DNA of 64,000 nucleotides from Achromobacter aegrifaciens (GCF_902859735.1 NZ_CADIJY010000015.1:45427-109426); one strand, 5' to 3'; positions 36,869 through 46,779 are shown, counted from the stretch's first letter. Notes: generated by a model from the sequence alone, not told the origin. A program made the numbers and translations.

Positions 36869-36906
36869 ACGACGGTCCACGGCCGTACCCCCCAAGGAGA
36901 AAACCC

Positions 36907-38073
36907 ATGAAGAGCCTATTGAATAGCTGCCGGATCCGACTGTCGTTTGTCGCACTGCTGGCTGGCGCCGCCAGCGCGCACGCGGCCGAACCGCTGCGCA
37001 TCGGCGTGCCCGTCGGCCTGTCCGGCGCCAACAGCGTGGTCGCGCCGGGCGTGGTGCAGGCCTCGCAACTGGCGGCCGACGAGATCAATGCGGCCGGCGG
37101 CATCCTCGGCCGCCAGATCGTGCTGGAGATCGCCGACGATGCCTCGGGCGCGGTCGGGGCGCAGAAGGCCTACGACACCCTGGTGTTCCAGAAGAAGGTC
37201 GATGCCATCATCGCCATGGAAACCAGCGCGGCGCGCAACGCCGCGCTGCCCATCGTGTCGCGCGGCAAGGTGCCCTATATCTACACGTCATTCTATGAAG
37301 GGCGGTCGTGCAACCGCTGGCTGCACGTGAACGGCTGGGTGCCGGAACAGCAGGTCGCGCCGGTGGTGGACCACTTCATGCAGGACCGCAAGGCCAAGAC
37401 CTTCTTCCTGGTGGGCAGCGACTACGCCTTCGGCCGCGGCATGCTCAAGTTCACGCGGGAATACATCGAAAAGCAGGGCGGACGCGTGGTGGGAGAAGAG
37501 TACCTGCCGATCGACGGTTCCGACTGGACGCCGGTGGTCTCCAAGATACGCTCGGCCAACCCGGACGCGCTGATCAGCTCGACGGCGGGCGGCGGGCCCA
37601 ACGTCAGCCTGGCCAAGCAGGTCAAGGCTGCTGGCCTGGCCATGCCCTACGGCAATCTGGCGATCGACGAAGGCACGGCCAAGACCATGGGCGACACGGC
37701 AGTGGGCATGTACATGTCGGCCTCGTACCTGACCAGCATCGACACGCCGCAGAACCGCAAATTCCTGGACGCCCTGAAGGCGAAGTTCGGCAACGACGCC
37801 AAGACCGCCAACGAATTCTCCGCGCCGCAGTATGAAGCCTTCTACCTGTACAAGGCTGCCGTCGAAAAGGCTGGCGGCACCGATGCGCCCAAGGTGGTGC
37901 AGGCGTTGAGCGCGGTCACGTTCGATGGCCCGCGCGGCCCGGTGACCATGGATCGCCAGCGCCACGCGGCGCTGACCATGCGCCTGGGGCAGGTGCAGCA
38001 GGACGGTTCCATCAAGATCCTGCAGACCTTCGACAAGGTCGACCCGGGCGCGCAGTGTCCGGACCTGAAGTGA
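36907..38073 (+). CDS. Liv/Urt-type ABC transporter substrate-binding protein
   Basis: 388 residues with a Sec signal peptide ending near residue 26 (LLAGAASAHA). The mature domain is a type I periplasmic-binding fold: LRIGVPVGLSGANSVV, ADEINAAGGILGRQIVLEIADDA, SRGKVPYIYTSFYEG and LVGSDYAFGRGMLKFTREYIE. The last two resemble amide- and urea-binding members. It delivers substrate to the transporter encoded next. Its resemblance in layout to the cytoplasmic AmiC-like protein of the same operon suggests both recognise related amides. Confidence 0.88.
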   Translation: MKSLLNSCRIRLSFVALLAGAASAHAAEPLRIGVPVGLSGANSVVAPGVVQASQLAADEINAAGGILGRQIVLEIADDASGAVGAQKAYDTLVFQKKVDAIIAMETSAARNAALPIVSRGKVPYIYTSFYEGRSCNRWLHVNGWVPEQQVAPVVDHFMQDRKAKTFFLVGSDYAFGRGMLKFTREYIEKQGGRVVGEEYLPIDGSDWTPVVSKIRSANPDALISSTAGGGPNVSLAKQVKAAGLAMPYGNLAIDEGTAKTMGDTAVGMYMSASYLTSIDTPQNRKFLDALKAKFGNDAKTANEFSAPQYEAFYLYKAAVEKAGGTDAPKVVQALSAVTFDGPRGPVTMDRQRHAALTMRLGQVQQDGSIKILQTFDKVDPGAQCPDLK

Positions 38074-38126
38074 CGGCCATGCCATGACAAGCGCCGCCGG
38101 TCCTGCCGGCGGCGCCGGAGAGCGAT

Positions 38127-38960
38127 ATGGGTTTGCTGCTGGACATCCTGAGCACGGCCGCCATGCTGTTCATCGTGACGGCCGGGCTGATGATCATCTT
38201 CGGCGTGATGAAGATCGTCAACTTCGCGCACGGCGCGATTCTTACGCTGGGCAGCTACGCCAGCCTGGTGGTGACGCAACTGGGGCTGAATCCCTGGCTG
38301 GCGCTGCCGTTCGCGTTGGCGGTCGGCGTGCTGGTGGGCATGGGCGTGGAACGGCTGATCGTGCAGCCGCTGTACAAGCGGCCGCTGGACGCCATCCTGG
38401 CCACCTGGGGACTGGGCATCGTGATCGGCCAGCTCATCACCATGGCCTTCGGGCGCGAAGTGAAGTTCGCCGATTCGCCCATCCACGGCGCCGTGTCCTT
38501 TCTTGGGACGGAGTATTCGGCATACCGTCTGTTCCTGGTGCCGGCGGCATTGCTGATGTATGCCGCGATGACCCTGCTGCTCAGCGGCACGCGCTTTGGC
38601 GTGCGGACCCGGGCGGTCATCATGAACGAGGATCTGGCGCGCGGCCTGGGCATCAACGCCGAGCGCATCCGCTTCACCACATTCGGCCTGGGCGCGGGGC
38701 TGGGCGCGCTGGCCGGCGCGCTGATCACGCCCCTGTCCAGCGTCGACCCGAACATGGGGCTGCCGTGGCTGGTCAGCGCCTTCATGCTGGTCATGGTGTC
38801 GGGCCATTCGATCACCGCGCTGCTGCTGACCTGCCTGCTCTATGGCGCCTGCCAGGTGCTGGTGAGCGTCTACGTCAGCCCGATCCTGGGCGGCGTCACC
38901 ATCGCCGTCCTGGCCGCGCTGACGCTGCGTCTGCGTCCTCAAGGATTCGCCCATGACTGA
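38127..38960 (+). CDS. LivH-type ABC transporter permease
   Basis: 277 residues. Family features: LFIVTAGLMIIFGVMKIVNFAHGA (two adjacent blocks), FGVRTRAVIMNEDLARGLGIN (coupling loop), then GAGLGALAGALITPL and PILGGVTIAVLAAL. It is an inner-membrane component. Its last 8 bases overlap the start of the permease-ATPase fusion gene. Confidence 0.88.
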   Translation: MGLLLDILSTAAMLFIVTAGLMIIFGVMKIVNFAHGAILTLGSYASLVVTQLGLNPWLALPFALAVGVLVGMGVERLIVQPLYKRPLDAILATWGLGIVIGQLITMAFGREVKFADSPIHGAVSFLGTEYSAYRLFLVPAALLMYAAMTLLLSGTRFGVRTRAVIMNEDLARGLGINAERIRFTTFGLGAGLGALAGALITPLSSVDPNMGLPWLVSAFMLVMVSGHSITALLLTCLLYGACQVLVSVYVSPILGGVTIAVLAALTLRLRPQGFAHD

Positions 38961-40782
38961 CCGCGCATTGATCCCTCAAACACTGGCTGGCGCCGCTGAC
39001 GACGCCTCGGCGCAAAAGACCGCGCGCAGCCGCAGCCTGCTGGGCCTGGCCGGGCTTTGCCTGGTCCTGACCGCGGCGGGTCCCTGGCTGTTCGACACCT
39101 ATTTGCTGAATGTGCTGATCAAGGCGCTGTTCTTCGCCGTGGCGGCGATCACCGTGGACGTGCTGTGGGGCTACACCGGCTACCTGACTTTCGGCCAGTC
39201 CGCCTTTTTCGGGGTGGGCGCGTACGCCGCGGGCCTGGCCTTCACGCACTACGGATTCTCGCCCGCGATCGCCGCGCTGGCTGCCTTGGCCGCGGTGGGC
39301 GCCGCGGCGCTGCTGGCGCTGGTGACGGGCTGGCTGTCGTTCTACCGTGGGGCCTCGCCATTCTTCGCCACGGTGATTTCGCTGGTGCTGCCCATCGTGC
39401 TGATGCAGCTGGTGCTGTCCGGCGGCACCTACACCGGCTCTTCATCCGGCCTGACGGGCTACGAAACCTTCGACCTGTCGCTGGAGGCCTGGTACGTGAT
39501 CGCGGCAGGCGGCCTGTCGGCGGTGGCGCTGCTGGCCTGGGTGGTGGTGCGCAGCGACGGCGGCCGCGTCCTGGTGGCGCTGCGCGACAACGAGGCGCGG
39601 TGCAGCTACCTCGGGTTGAACACCGCCCATTGGCGCATCGCGTTGCTGGTGGCCTGCGGCGCGGTGGCAGGCCTGGCGGGCTTCGGCTATGGCGCGTTCA
39701 GCGGCGTGGTGGCGCCGGAGCTGACGGGCTTAGTCTTCGGCACGGAACTGATCATCTGGGTCGCGCTGGGTGGGCGCGGCACCATCTGGGGGCCGGTGCT
39801 GGGAGCCATCCTCATCAACGTCGCGGGCTCCTATCTCAGCGGCAACATGCCGTTCGTCTGGCAACTGCTGCTGGGCGTGACCTTTGTGCTGGTGATCCTG
39901 CTGCTGCCGCGCGGGCTGCTTCCCCTGCTGACCGCGCCCTGGCGCGCAAGGGCAGGGCGCGCGGCCATGCCCGCGCTGGGCGAGCGCGTCGTCCCTGCGC
40001 GGCAGGCCGGCGGCGCGGCCCAGGCCTTGAGCCTGGCGGGCGTGTCCAAGCACTTCGGGAGCCTGAAGGTGCTGGAAGGCATAGACCTGCAAGCCTGCGG
40101 CGGCGAACTGCTGGGGCTGATCGGCCCCAACGGCGCCGGCAAGACTACGCTGATGCGCTGTATCGCGGACGGCGCCGAACGTTCCCAGGGCAGGCTGGAA
40201 CTCTATGGCCATGAAGTGCTGCGGCGCGATGGTCCTGAACAATGCGTGCGCCACGGACTGGGCCGCAAGTTCCAGAACGCCAACGTGTTCGACACGCTGA
40301 CGGTGGCCGAAAGCCTGCGCATCGCGACCACGCTGCGCGAACGGCCGTCTTGGTGGCGCCGATCTTCCACGCTGGATCTGCCGCCCTATGCGCTTGAAAC
40401 GTTGCGCGTGACCGGCCTGGACCAGTGCCTGGACCATGTGGCGCGCGACCTGTCGCACGGACAGCAGCAGGCGCTGGAACTGGCGATGGTGCTGGCGCTG
40501 GAACCGGGCATCGTGCTGCTGGACGAGCCGACGGCCGGGCTGAGCAAGGCCGAACGCCTGCAGATCGGCCACGTGCTGTCGTCCCTGGCGCACCGTTATG
40601 GCCTGTGCTGCCTGCTGGTGGAACATGACCTGGATTTCGTCAAGGAGATCGCAACGCGCATCGTGGTCCTGCACCAGGGCCGCATCGTCATGGACGGAGG
40701 ATTCCGCGAGGTCGTGGAATCCGAACTGGTGCGCACCATTTACGCCGGCAGCGCGCCGGCCGCGCAAGGAGCAGGGCAATGA
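38953..40782 (+). CDS. Fused LivM permease and LivG ATPase
   Basis: 609 residues. Residues about 30-330 form a LivM-type membrane domain (LWGYTGYLTFGQSAFFGVGAY, ALRDNEARCSYLGLN, LGGRGTIWGPVLGAILIN). An Ala/Arg-rich linker of about 40 residues leads to a LivG-type ATPase with Walker A GPNGAGKTT near residue 391, RKFQNANVFDTLTVAESLRI, LSHGQQQALELAMVL as signature and IVLLDEPTAGLSK as Walker B. There is no stop codon between the domains. The fusion ties one permease to one ATPase and leaves the separate LivF protein as the second ATPase. Confidence 0.9.
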   Translation: MTDRALIPQTLAGAADDASAQKTARSRSLLGLAGLCLVLTAAGPWLFDTYLLNVLIKALFFAVAAITVDVLWGYTGYLTFGQSAFFGVGAYAAGLAFTHYGFSPAIAALAALAAVGAAALLALVTGWLSFYRGASPFFATVISLVLPIVLMQLVLSGGTYTGSSSGLTGYETFDLSLEAWYVIAAGGLSAVALLAWVVVRSDGGRVLVALRDNEARCSYLGLNTAHWRIALLVACGAVAGLAGFGYGAFSGVVAPELTGLVFGTELIIWVALGGRGTIWGPVLGAILINVAGSYLSGNMPFVWQLLLGVTFVLVILLLPRGLLPLLTAPWRARAGRAAMPALGERVVPARQAGGAAQALSLAGVSKHFGSLKVLEGIDLQACGGELLGLIGPNGAGKTTLMRCIADGAERSQGRLELYGHEVLRRDGPEQCVRHGLGRKFQNANVFDTLTVAESLRIATTLRERPSWWRRSSTLDLPPYALETLRVTGLDQCLDHVARDLSHGQQQALELAMVLALEPGIVLLDEPTAGLSKAERLQIGHVLSSLAHRYGLCCLLVEHDLDFVKEIATRIVVLHQGRIVMDGGFREVVESELVRTIYAGSAPAAQGAGQ

Positions 40783-41495
40783 CGAGCATCGCAGCGCCGG
40801 CGTTGCGCATGGAAGCGGTATCCAGCGGCTACAAGAGGGCCATGGTGCTGCGTGACGTGTCGCTCACGGTCGAGCGCGGCGCCTGCGTCGCGCTGCTGGG
40901 CAAGAATGGCATGGGTAAGAGCACCTTGCTCAAGACCGTCATGGGCTATCTGCCCAAGCAGCGCGGGCGGGTCAGCGTGGGCGGAGTCGACGCCACCCGG
41001 CTGCGGCCGCACGAAGTGGCGCGTTGCGGCGTGGCCTACGCCGCCCAGGAACAGCCGCTGTTTCCTGACCTGAGCATCCGCGACAACCTGCGCCTGGGGC
41101 TGCCGCGCGACCAACTCTTCGACGAACGCTTCGCCGAGATCGCGGAGCTGTTTCCGGTGTTCACGAGCCGCCTGCGCCAGCACGCCGGCACCCTGTCGGG
41201 CGGAGAGCAGAAAATGCTGCTGGTGGCGCGCGGCCTGATGCAGCGGCCCGCGCTGCTGCTGTTGGACGAGATTACGGAAGGGCTGCAGCCCTCGGTGATC
41301 GAGCGCCTGGGCCGCGCGCTGAACTGGGAACGCGAGCGGCATGGCACGACGATGTTCATCGTGGAGCAGAACGTGGCGTTCGCGCTGGACGTGGCCGATC
41401 GCTACCTGGTGCTCAAGCAGGGCAGCATCGTCGATGAAGGCGAGGCTGGCGCGCCAGAGGCGGCGGGCAATATCATTGCTCATCTGAAAGTATGA
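40779..41495 (+). CDS. LivF-type ABC transporter ATPase
   Basis: 238 residues, start overlapping the fusion gene stop (ATGA 40779-40782). Walker A is GKNGMGKST (about residue 41), signature LSGGEQKMLLVARGLM, Walker B LLLLDEITEGLQP. The text EITEGLQP instead of the usual EPSLGLAP-type wording is a mild variation seen in Urt/amide-type ATPases. It completes the importer of the amidase operon. Confidence 0.88.
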   Translation: MTSIAAPALRMEAVSSGYKRAMVLRDVSLTVERGACVALLGKNGMGKSTLLKTVMGYLPKQRGRVSVGGVDATRLRPHEVARCGVAYAAQEQPLFPDLSIRDNLRLGLPRDQLFDERFAEIAELFPVFTSRLRQHAGTLSGGEQKMLLVARGLMQRPALLLLDEITEGLQPSVIERLGRALNWERERHGTTMFIVEQNVAFALDVADRYLVLKQGSIVDEGEAGAPEAAGNIIAHLKV

Positions 41496-41556
41496 AGGCC
41501 ACGCGGCCCGGATTCGCCATGACGCACACGCGCACTACCCGTTCAAGGATTCCCTC

Positions 41557-42720
41557 ATGAGTACGCCCCAGGACAAGCACGCAGAGCGGCCGGGCTGGCG
41601 CATCGGCGTGCTTTATTCGCGCAGCGGCGTCACCGGAACCACGGAATCGCAGCACTTCTTCGGCACGGTACTGGCGGTGGAAGAGATCAACGAACTGGGC
41701 GGCGTTCTGGGGCGGCCGCTGGCGCCGGTGGTGTACGACCCGCGCAGCGACGCCGAAGAGTACCGCCGGCTGGCGGCCAGGCTGCTGCTGGACGACGAGG
41801 TCAGCGTCATCTTTGGCGGCTGCACCTCGCACTGCCGCAAGGCCATGCTGCCGGTGGTCGAGCGCAGCAATTCCCTGCTGTGGTACGGCTCGGTCTACGA
41901 AGGCTTCGAGTATTCGCCCAACGTCATCTACACCGGCGCGGCGCCGAACCAGGGCAGCATGCAGCTGGCTGCATACCTGATCCAGAACTGCGGTTCGCGC
42001 ATCTTCCTGGTGGGCGCGGACTATATCTACCCGCGCGAGACCAACCGCATCATGCGCGAGACGGTCGAGGAGCATGGCGGCGAGATCCTGGATGAAACCT
42101 ATCTGCCGCTGGGCTGCGATGACAGCGAGATCAACGACGTGGTGGCGGACATCCGCCGCATCCAGCCCGACGTGGTGTTTTCCACCTTGATCGGCTCCGA
42201 TGCGCAGCGCTTCTACCAGCGCTACCACGAGGCCTGCCAGGCCGAGGGCGCAGCCACCGCGCACATCCCCATCGCCAGCCTGACCATGGCGGAGTCGGAG
42301 GTGGCGGAGATCGGACCGCGGCGCTGCGTGGGCCACATCACCGCTGCGACCTATTTCAATACGGTGGATACGCCCGCCAACGCGCACTTCCTGGAACGCT
42401 GGCGCGCCCGCTTCGGCGACCATCCCGCCAGCGTCTATGCCGAGACCTGCTATAGCCAGATGCACCTGTTCGCACGTGCCTTGCAGCGCGTGGGCAGCAT
42501 GGACACCCGCAAGCTGGTGCAGGCGGTGCATCAGGTGCAGTTCGACGCGCCGGACGGGCAGATGTCCGTGCTGGCGGAAAACAACCATAGCGTGCTGACG
42601 CCGCGCATAGGCGTGTGCCGCGAGGACGGTCGCTTCGACATCGTCTGGGAAAGCGACGAACCCGTGAAGCCGGACCCGTACCTCACCGCGTTCGGCCTGG
42701 ACGAGTTCTGGTTGAAATAG
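41557..42720 (+). CDS. amiC: AmiC-like cytoplasmic amide sensor / negative regulator
   Basis: 387 residues without a signal peptide, although the fold is a periplasmic-binding type I domain: WRIGVLYSRSGVTGTTESQ, TVLAVEEINELGGVLGRPL, FGGCTSHCRKAMLPVVE, LLWYGSVYEGFEYSPNVIYTG and VGADYIYPRETNR. These match the AmiC/Urt branch. In Pseudomonas AmiC binds AmiR and holds it inactive until an inducing amide is bound. Here the gene is directly followed (2 bases) by the AmiR-like gene, as in the ami operon. The ligand is presumably an amide or urea derivative imported by the transporter. Confidence 0.88.
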   Translation: MSTPQDKHAERPGWRIGVLYSRSGVTGTTESQHFFGTVLAVEEINELGGVLGRPLAPVVYDPRSDAEEYRRLAARLLLDDEVSVIFGGCTSHCRKAMLPVVERSNSLLWYGSVYEGFEYSPNVIYTGAAPNQGSMQLAAYLIQNCGSRIFLVGADYIYPRETNRIMRETVEEHGGEILDETYLPLGCDDSEINDVVADIRRIQPDVVFSTLIGSDAQRFYQRYHEACQAEGAATAHIPIASLTMAESEVAEIGPRRCVGHITAATYFNTVDTPANAHFLERWRARFGDHPASVYAETCYSQMHLFARALQRVGSMDTRKLVQAVHQVQFDAPDGQMSVLAENNHSVLTPRIGVCREDGRFDIVWESDEPVKPDPYLTAFGLDEFWLK

Positions 42721-42722
42721 CC

Positions 42723-43358
42723 ATGGACCATAGCCTACGCCGCCTCTACGAGGACCTGCGCAGCGTGGCCGTCGCCGTGGTGTATCCGCCCGGCGAGGAT
42801 CGCGACCTGCTGGTCGAACAGCTCAAGCGCATCGGTTGCCGCATCCATCTGCACTGGCCGTTTCCGGATGGCCCGCCCGCAGGGGTGGACGTCATCTTCT
42901 TCCAGGTATCGCAATGCGGCCGCAACAGCGCCGCCTGGACGGCCAGCGAGGTCGAGGCCACCCTGATCGCCTTGTCCGAGTACGAAACCCCGACCACGTT
43001 GAAGCAATTGCTAAAGACCAATGCGCACGGCGTGCTGACGCGGCCGTTCCGCTCGGCGGGCGTGCTCAGCACGCTGGTGCTGGCGCGTTCGGCCAAGCAG
43101 TTCCAGAGCCGCCAGCAGTCCAAGATCAACAAGCTGGAAAGCACGATCAAGGCGCGACGCGTCATCGAGAAGGCCATCCGCGTGCTGATGGACCACCAGC
43201 GCCTGGACGAGCGCGCCGCCTATGAGCACATGCGTACCCGGGCGACGGGCCTGCGCGTAAGCGTCGCGGAAGTGGCCGCGATGATCGTCGAGGCCAGCGA
43301 GGCCATGGAAAAGCTTGGCCTGGGGGCCTTGCGCCCGGGGCCGTCCCAGAACAACTGA
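42723..43358 (+). CDS. amiR: AmiR-like ANTAR-domain transcription antiterminator
   Basis: 211 residues. The N-terminal ~125 residues are a pseudo-receiver domain without the phosphoacceptor aspartate pattern. A coiled coil (KQFQSRQQSKINKLESTIK, about residues 125-145) leads into the ANTAR domain, ARRVIEKAIRVLMDHQRLDERAAYEHMR with following AAMIVEASEAME. ANTAR proteins bind two-hairpin RNA sites and prevent formation of an overlapping terminator. The leader terminator before the amidase gene is the obvious target. AmiC-like protein encoded just upstream is its likely partner and inhibitor. Confidence 0.9.
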   Translation: MDHSLRRLYEDLRSVAVAVVYPPGEDRDLLVEQLKRIGCRIHLHWPFPDGPPAGVDVIFFQVSQCGRNSAAWTASEVEATLIALSEYETPTTLKQLLKTNAHGVLTRPFRSAGVLSTLVLARSAKQFQSRQQSKINKLESTIKARRVIEKAIRVLMDHQRLDERAAYEHMRTRATGLRVSVAEVAAMIVEASEAMEKLGLGALRPGPSQNN

Positions 43359-43391
43359 ACACACTGAATGCGCATGCAGAGGAGCCGGACA

Positions 43392-44891
43392 ATGAAGGTC
43401 ATGATCGCCCGCCTGAACCACGAGACCAACACGTTCTCGCCGGTGCCCACGCCGCTGTCCGCGTTCGGCAATGACGGTCCCGCCTTCGGCGCCCAGGCTT
43501 ATGCCGAGAACAAGGGCAAGCGCACGGCCATGTCGGCCTTCATCGATATTGCCGAGGCCAACGGCGCGACCGTGGTCACGCCGGTTTCCGCGACTGCCTA
43601 CCCCAGCGGCCCGGTGTCGGCGGATGCCTACAGCCGACTGTGCGACGCGATCGTGGCCGGCGCGCAGGGCTGTGGCGCCATCCTGCTCGATCTGCATGGC
43701 GCGATGGTGGCCGAGACCACCGACGATGGCGAGGGCGACTTGTTGGAGCGCCTGCGGCGGCGCACGCCGGACGTGCCCATCGCCGTGGCGCTGGATCTGC
43801 ACGGCAATGTCACGCCCAAGATGATGGCCAACGCCGACGTGGTCGTCAGCTTCAAGACCTACCCGCATGTGGACATGTACGAGACCGGGGAGCACGCGGG
43901 CCGTATCCTGTATGACTGGCTCAACGGCGGTCCGCGCCCGGTCATGGCCTGGCGCCGCCTGCCGCTGATGACGCACACCCTGCGCAGCGCCACGTCCCAG
44001 GGCGCCATGCGCCGCGCGGTGCAGGCGGCGCGGGGCGCGGAAAAGGGCGGCATGCTGGGCGTCTCCGTGCTGGCGGGCTTCGCCCTGGCTGACATCCCCA
44101 ACCCATGCCTGAGCGTGGTCGTGGTGGGCTCCGGGCCGCAGGAGCAGGCGGAACGGGTCGCAAGCGAAATGGCGCAGGCCATCTGGGCCGAGCGCGACGG
44201 TTACTTCTACGACAGCGAACCCCTGGGCGAGTCGCTGGCCCGCGCGGCGCAACTGGCCCATGGCGCGGACAAGCCCGTGCTTCTGCTGGATCATGGCGAC
44301 AACTGCATGTCCGGCGGCACCTGCGACACCATGGAGGTGCTGACAGCCGCGGTCGACGCCGGCCTGACGGGCATTATTGCGGGCCTGTACTGTGACCCCG
44401 AGGCCGTCGCCGCGCTGGCCGCGGCGGGCGAGGGCGCGCAGGTGGAGCTGGCGGTGGGCAACAAACGGCCGATTCCGGCCATCGGCCGCCCGGCGGCGCC
44501 CGTGTTGCTGCGCGGGGTGGTCCGCGCCGTGACCGGCGGCGAATATGTCATTACCGGTCCGACGTACACGGGGCAGACGGCATGCATGGGCCGCAGCGCG
44601 GTGCTGGACATAGGCGCTGCGCAATTGGTGATCACCGAGAGAACGCACGAGCCCTGGGACCTGGGCGTGTTCGAGAGCATGGGGCTGGACCCGCGCCGGG
44701 CGCGCTTCGTGCTGGTGAAGTCGCGCATGTATTGCCGCCCTGTGTTCGAACCTATCTCCCAGGCGCTGGTGGAATGCGCCAGCGCGGGCGTCACGAGCTC
44801 GGACTTCGCGCTGTTTCCCTATCAGCGGCGCAGCCGGCCGCTCCATCCGCTGGATCCGATGGCGCCGTCGGACTACGACCCCGCGGCATGA
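43392..44891 (+). CDS. MlrC-family (M81) metallopeptidase-like hydrolase
   Basis: 499 residues from ATG at 43392, with GGAG eight bases upstream; an earlier in-frame start at 43368 lacks this. Family blocks are [14 protein letters not shown] at the N-terminus, [20 protein letters not shown] and [16 protein letters not shown] with potential zinc-binding Asp and His residues, then [13 protein letters not shown]. MlrC is the microcystin-pathway peptidase that gives the family its name; most members sit in transporter operons and act on unknown small amides or peptides. Here it is the last gene of the amidase operon and may process the imported substrate or the amidase product. Confidence 0.85.
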   Translation: MKVMIARLNHETNTFSPVPTPLSAFGNDGPAFGAQAYAENKGKRTAMSAFIDIAEANGATVVTPVSATAYPSGPVSADAYSRLCDAIVAGAQGCGAILLDLHGAMVAETTDDGEGDLLERLRRRTPDVPIAVALDLHGNVTPKMMANADVVVSFKTYPHVDMYETGEHAGRILYDWLNGGPRPVMAWRRLPLMTHTLRSATSQGAMRRAVQAARGAEKGGMLGVSVLAGFALADIPNPCLSVVVVGSGPQEQAERVASEMAQAIWAERDGYFYDSEPLGESLARAAQLAHGADKPVLLLDHGDNCMSGGTCDTMEVLTAAVDAGLTGIIAGLYCDPEAVAALAAAGEGAQVELAVGNKRPIPAIGRPAAPVLLRGVVRAVTGGEYVITGPTYTGQTACMGRSAVLDIGAAQLVITERTHEPWDLGVFESMGLDPRRARFVLVKSRMYCRPVFEPISQALVECASAGVTSSDFALFPYQRRSRPLHPLDPMAPSDYDPAA

Positions 44892-44928
44892 AGAGTGTGG
44901 CGCATGGCGTCCGCATACAATACCGGCC

Positions 44929-45660
44929 ATGGAAAAAGTACGTATCTCCAAGCTCATGTCCGAGCGTGGGCTGTGTTCGCGCCGCGAGGCCGACACCTAT
45001 ATCGAGCGCGGCTGGGTCCGCGTGGACGGCGCCGTCGTGTCCGAACTGGGCGCGCGGGCCTACCCTGACCAGGTCATCACCCTGGAACGCGCCGCGCAGG
45101 CGCGCCAGACCTCGCGCGTCACCATCCTGATCAACAAACCCGTGGGCTACGTCTCGGGCCAGGCGGAAAAGGGCTACACGCCCGCCGTGGCCCTGATCGA
45201 CTCCCGCTCCCGCTTTGCGGGCGACCGCGCGCCGCAGCGTTTCGAGCGTTCGCACCTGGACGGGCTGGCCGTTGCCGGCCGCCTGGACATCGATTCCCAA
45301 GGCCTGCTGGTGCTGACCCAGGACGGCCGCATCGCCAAGCACCTGATCGGCGAAGATTCCAGCGTGGACAAGGAATACCTGGTGCGGGTGCAGGGCAACC
45401 TGTCCGACAACGGGCTGGCGCTGCTGAACCATGGTCTGTCCCTGGACGGCAAGGCGCTCAAGCCGGCGCAGGTGCGTTGGCAGAACAGCGACCAGCTGCG
45501 TTTCGTGCTGCGGGAAGGCAAAAAACGGCAGATCCGGCGCATGTGCGAACTGGTCGGCCTGAAGGTAATCGGCCTGAAACGCGTGCGCATCGGACGCGTG
45601 TCGCTAGGCGACCTGCCGCTGGGCCAATGGCGCTACCTGCGTGAAGACGAGCGCTTCTGA
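44929..45660 (+). CDS. RsuA/RluB/RluF-family pseudouridine synthase
   Basis: 243 residues. An N-terminal S4 RNA-binding domain ([23 protein letters not shown], then [10 protein letters not shown]) precedes the catalytic domain. The catalytic aspartate is in [14 protein letters not shown], and the downstream block [20 protein letters not shown] is typical of the RsuA/RluB/E/F branch. It converts a specific uridine in rRNA to pseudouridine; RluF (23S) is a close match in style, but the target base cannot be fixed by sight. It lies 38 bp after the MlrC-family gene, perhaps with its own promoter. Confidence 0.88.
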   Translation: MEKVRISKLMSERGLCSRREADTYIERGWVRVDGAVVSELGARAYPDQVITLERAAQARQTSRVTILINKPVGYVSGQAEKGYTPAVALIDSRSRFAGDRAPQRFERSHLDGLAVAGRLDIDSQGLLVLTQDGRIAKHLIGEDSSVDKEYLVRVQGNLSDNGLALLNHGLSLDGKALKPAQVRWQNSDQLRFVLREGKKRQIRRMCELVGLKVIGLKRVRIGRVSLGDLPLGQWRYLREDERF

Positions 45661-45673
45661 TTGGTCGAATTGA

Positions 45674-45706
45674 CCGACAGGTGTTGTCGGCCAGTCCTAA
45701 ATTTTT
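45674..45706 (+). terminator. Weak candidate terminator after the pseudouridine synthase gene
   Basis: CCGACA (45674-45679) and TGTCGG (45685-45690) form a 6-bp hairpin; a T-run appears about 10 bases further on. The distance between stem and T-run weakens the call. Confidence 0.3.
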
Positions 45707-45727
45707 CAGTCTGTTTCCGGCTTCCGT

Positions 45728-46651
45728 TTATTTCATGAAAGCGGGAGTATTCTTCGCTTGCCCGACGTCGCCCAGGCGCTCCATCAGGAATTCGATGAAG
45801 ATCCGGGTCTTGGCGGGCAGCAGCCGTGTCTCCGTCACCGCGTAGACCGGGAACGGACCCAGTTGCCAGTCGGGCAGCACTCGCTGCAATTGGCCGGACT
45901 GCTGTTCGGCCAACTGGTCGCCCAACAGCACCACGATGCCCGCGCCCAGCAGGGCCAGGCGCCGGGCCATGGCGACGCCGTTGACGGAAAAGCGGTTGCC
46001 GGGCGTGAATTCGATGTGCTGCTGGCCGTCGGTCAGGGGCCAGCGGGTCACCTGCCCGGCGCCCTTGGCGCGGAACTCTATGCACTCGTGGCGGGTCAAG
46101 TCGCTGGGATGCCGCGGTTCGCCGTGCTTCTCCAGGTATTCGCGCGAGGCGTACAACTGGGCCGGCAGCATGCCCAAGAGCCTCGCAATCTGTGACGAAT
46201 CGGGCAGTTCGCCGATTTCGATCGAAACATCGCAGGTCTGGAACACGCGCTGCGCGTGGTCCGGGTTGGCCAGGTCCAGGAAAAACGTGACGTCGGGGTA
46301 GCGGCGGGAAAACTCCATGAACGATTCAGCCAGGAAGTCCGTGCCGAAATCCGCGGGCATGTTCACCCGCAGCGGCCCGGCCGGCGTATCGACCAGCTTC
46401 TGCAGTTCCTCATGGGCGATCTGCGCCTCGGCCACGATGCGCTGGCAGCGGTCGAAGTACAGCCGGCCCGCGTCGGTCAGTTCGACCTTGCGGGTGGTGC
46501 GGCTGAGCAGCCGCAAGCCGACGGAGCGCTCCAGCTCGGCCACCTGGCGGGACAGTGTCGATTTCGGCACGCCGAGCATCGCCGCCGCGCGGCTGAAGCT
46601 GCGTGTTTTGGCGACTTCGACGAATAGTTCCATGCCTTGCAAGCGTTTCAT
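45728..46651 (-). CDS. LysR-type regulator divergent from the RND efflux operon
   Basis: 307 residues. The helix-turn-helix region reads RSFSRAAAMLGVPKSTLSRQVAELE, followed by LTDAGRLYFDRCQRIV. The CrgA-like effector domain includes GPLRVNMPADFGTDFLAESF and SVNGVAMARRLALLGAGIVVL. It is divergent from the membrane-fusion gene of the pump with about 237 bp between starts, so it probably controls the pump. Several beta-proteobacterial pumps are governed by LysR activators of this kind. The inducing compound is unknown. Confidence 0.86.
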   Translation of the reverse strand: MKRLQGMELFVEVAKTRSFSRAAAMLGVPKSTLSRQVAELERSVGLRLLSRTTRKVELTDAGRLYFDRCQRIVAEAQIAHEELQKLVDTPAGPLRVNMPADFGTDFLAESFMEFSRRYPDVTFFLDLANPDHAQRVFQTCDVSIEIGELPDSSQIARLLGMLPAQLYASREYLEKHGEPRHPSDLTRHECIEFRAKGAGQVTRWPLTDGQQHIEFTPGNRFSVNGVAMARRLALLGAGIVVLLGDQLAEQQSGQLQRVLPDWQLGPFPVYAVTETRLLPAKTRIFIEFLMERLGDVGQAKNTPAFMK

Positions 46652-46681
46652 GGCGGAATTTTGTCATATTCAACGGTAAAG

Positions 46682-46699
46682 CCATTGTCCCATAAATGG
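46682..46699. promoter_or_regulatory. Candidate LysR-binding inverted repeat
   Basis: CCATT (46682-46686) and AATGG (46695-46699) form an imperfect-length dyad of 18 bp about 31 bp upstream of the LysR start and within the divergent region. It is a plausible LysR site but lacks an exact T-N11-A match. Confidence 0.35.
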
Positions 46700-46779
46700 A
46701 ATGATGTTTTCTCAACATGCCTCTTTGTTTCTGGGGCGGGATAACGCAGAATGCGAGTTCTGCAATGCAGCAATGCGAC

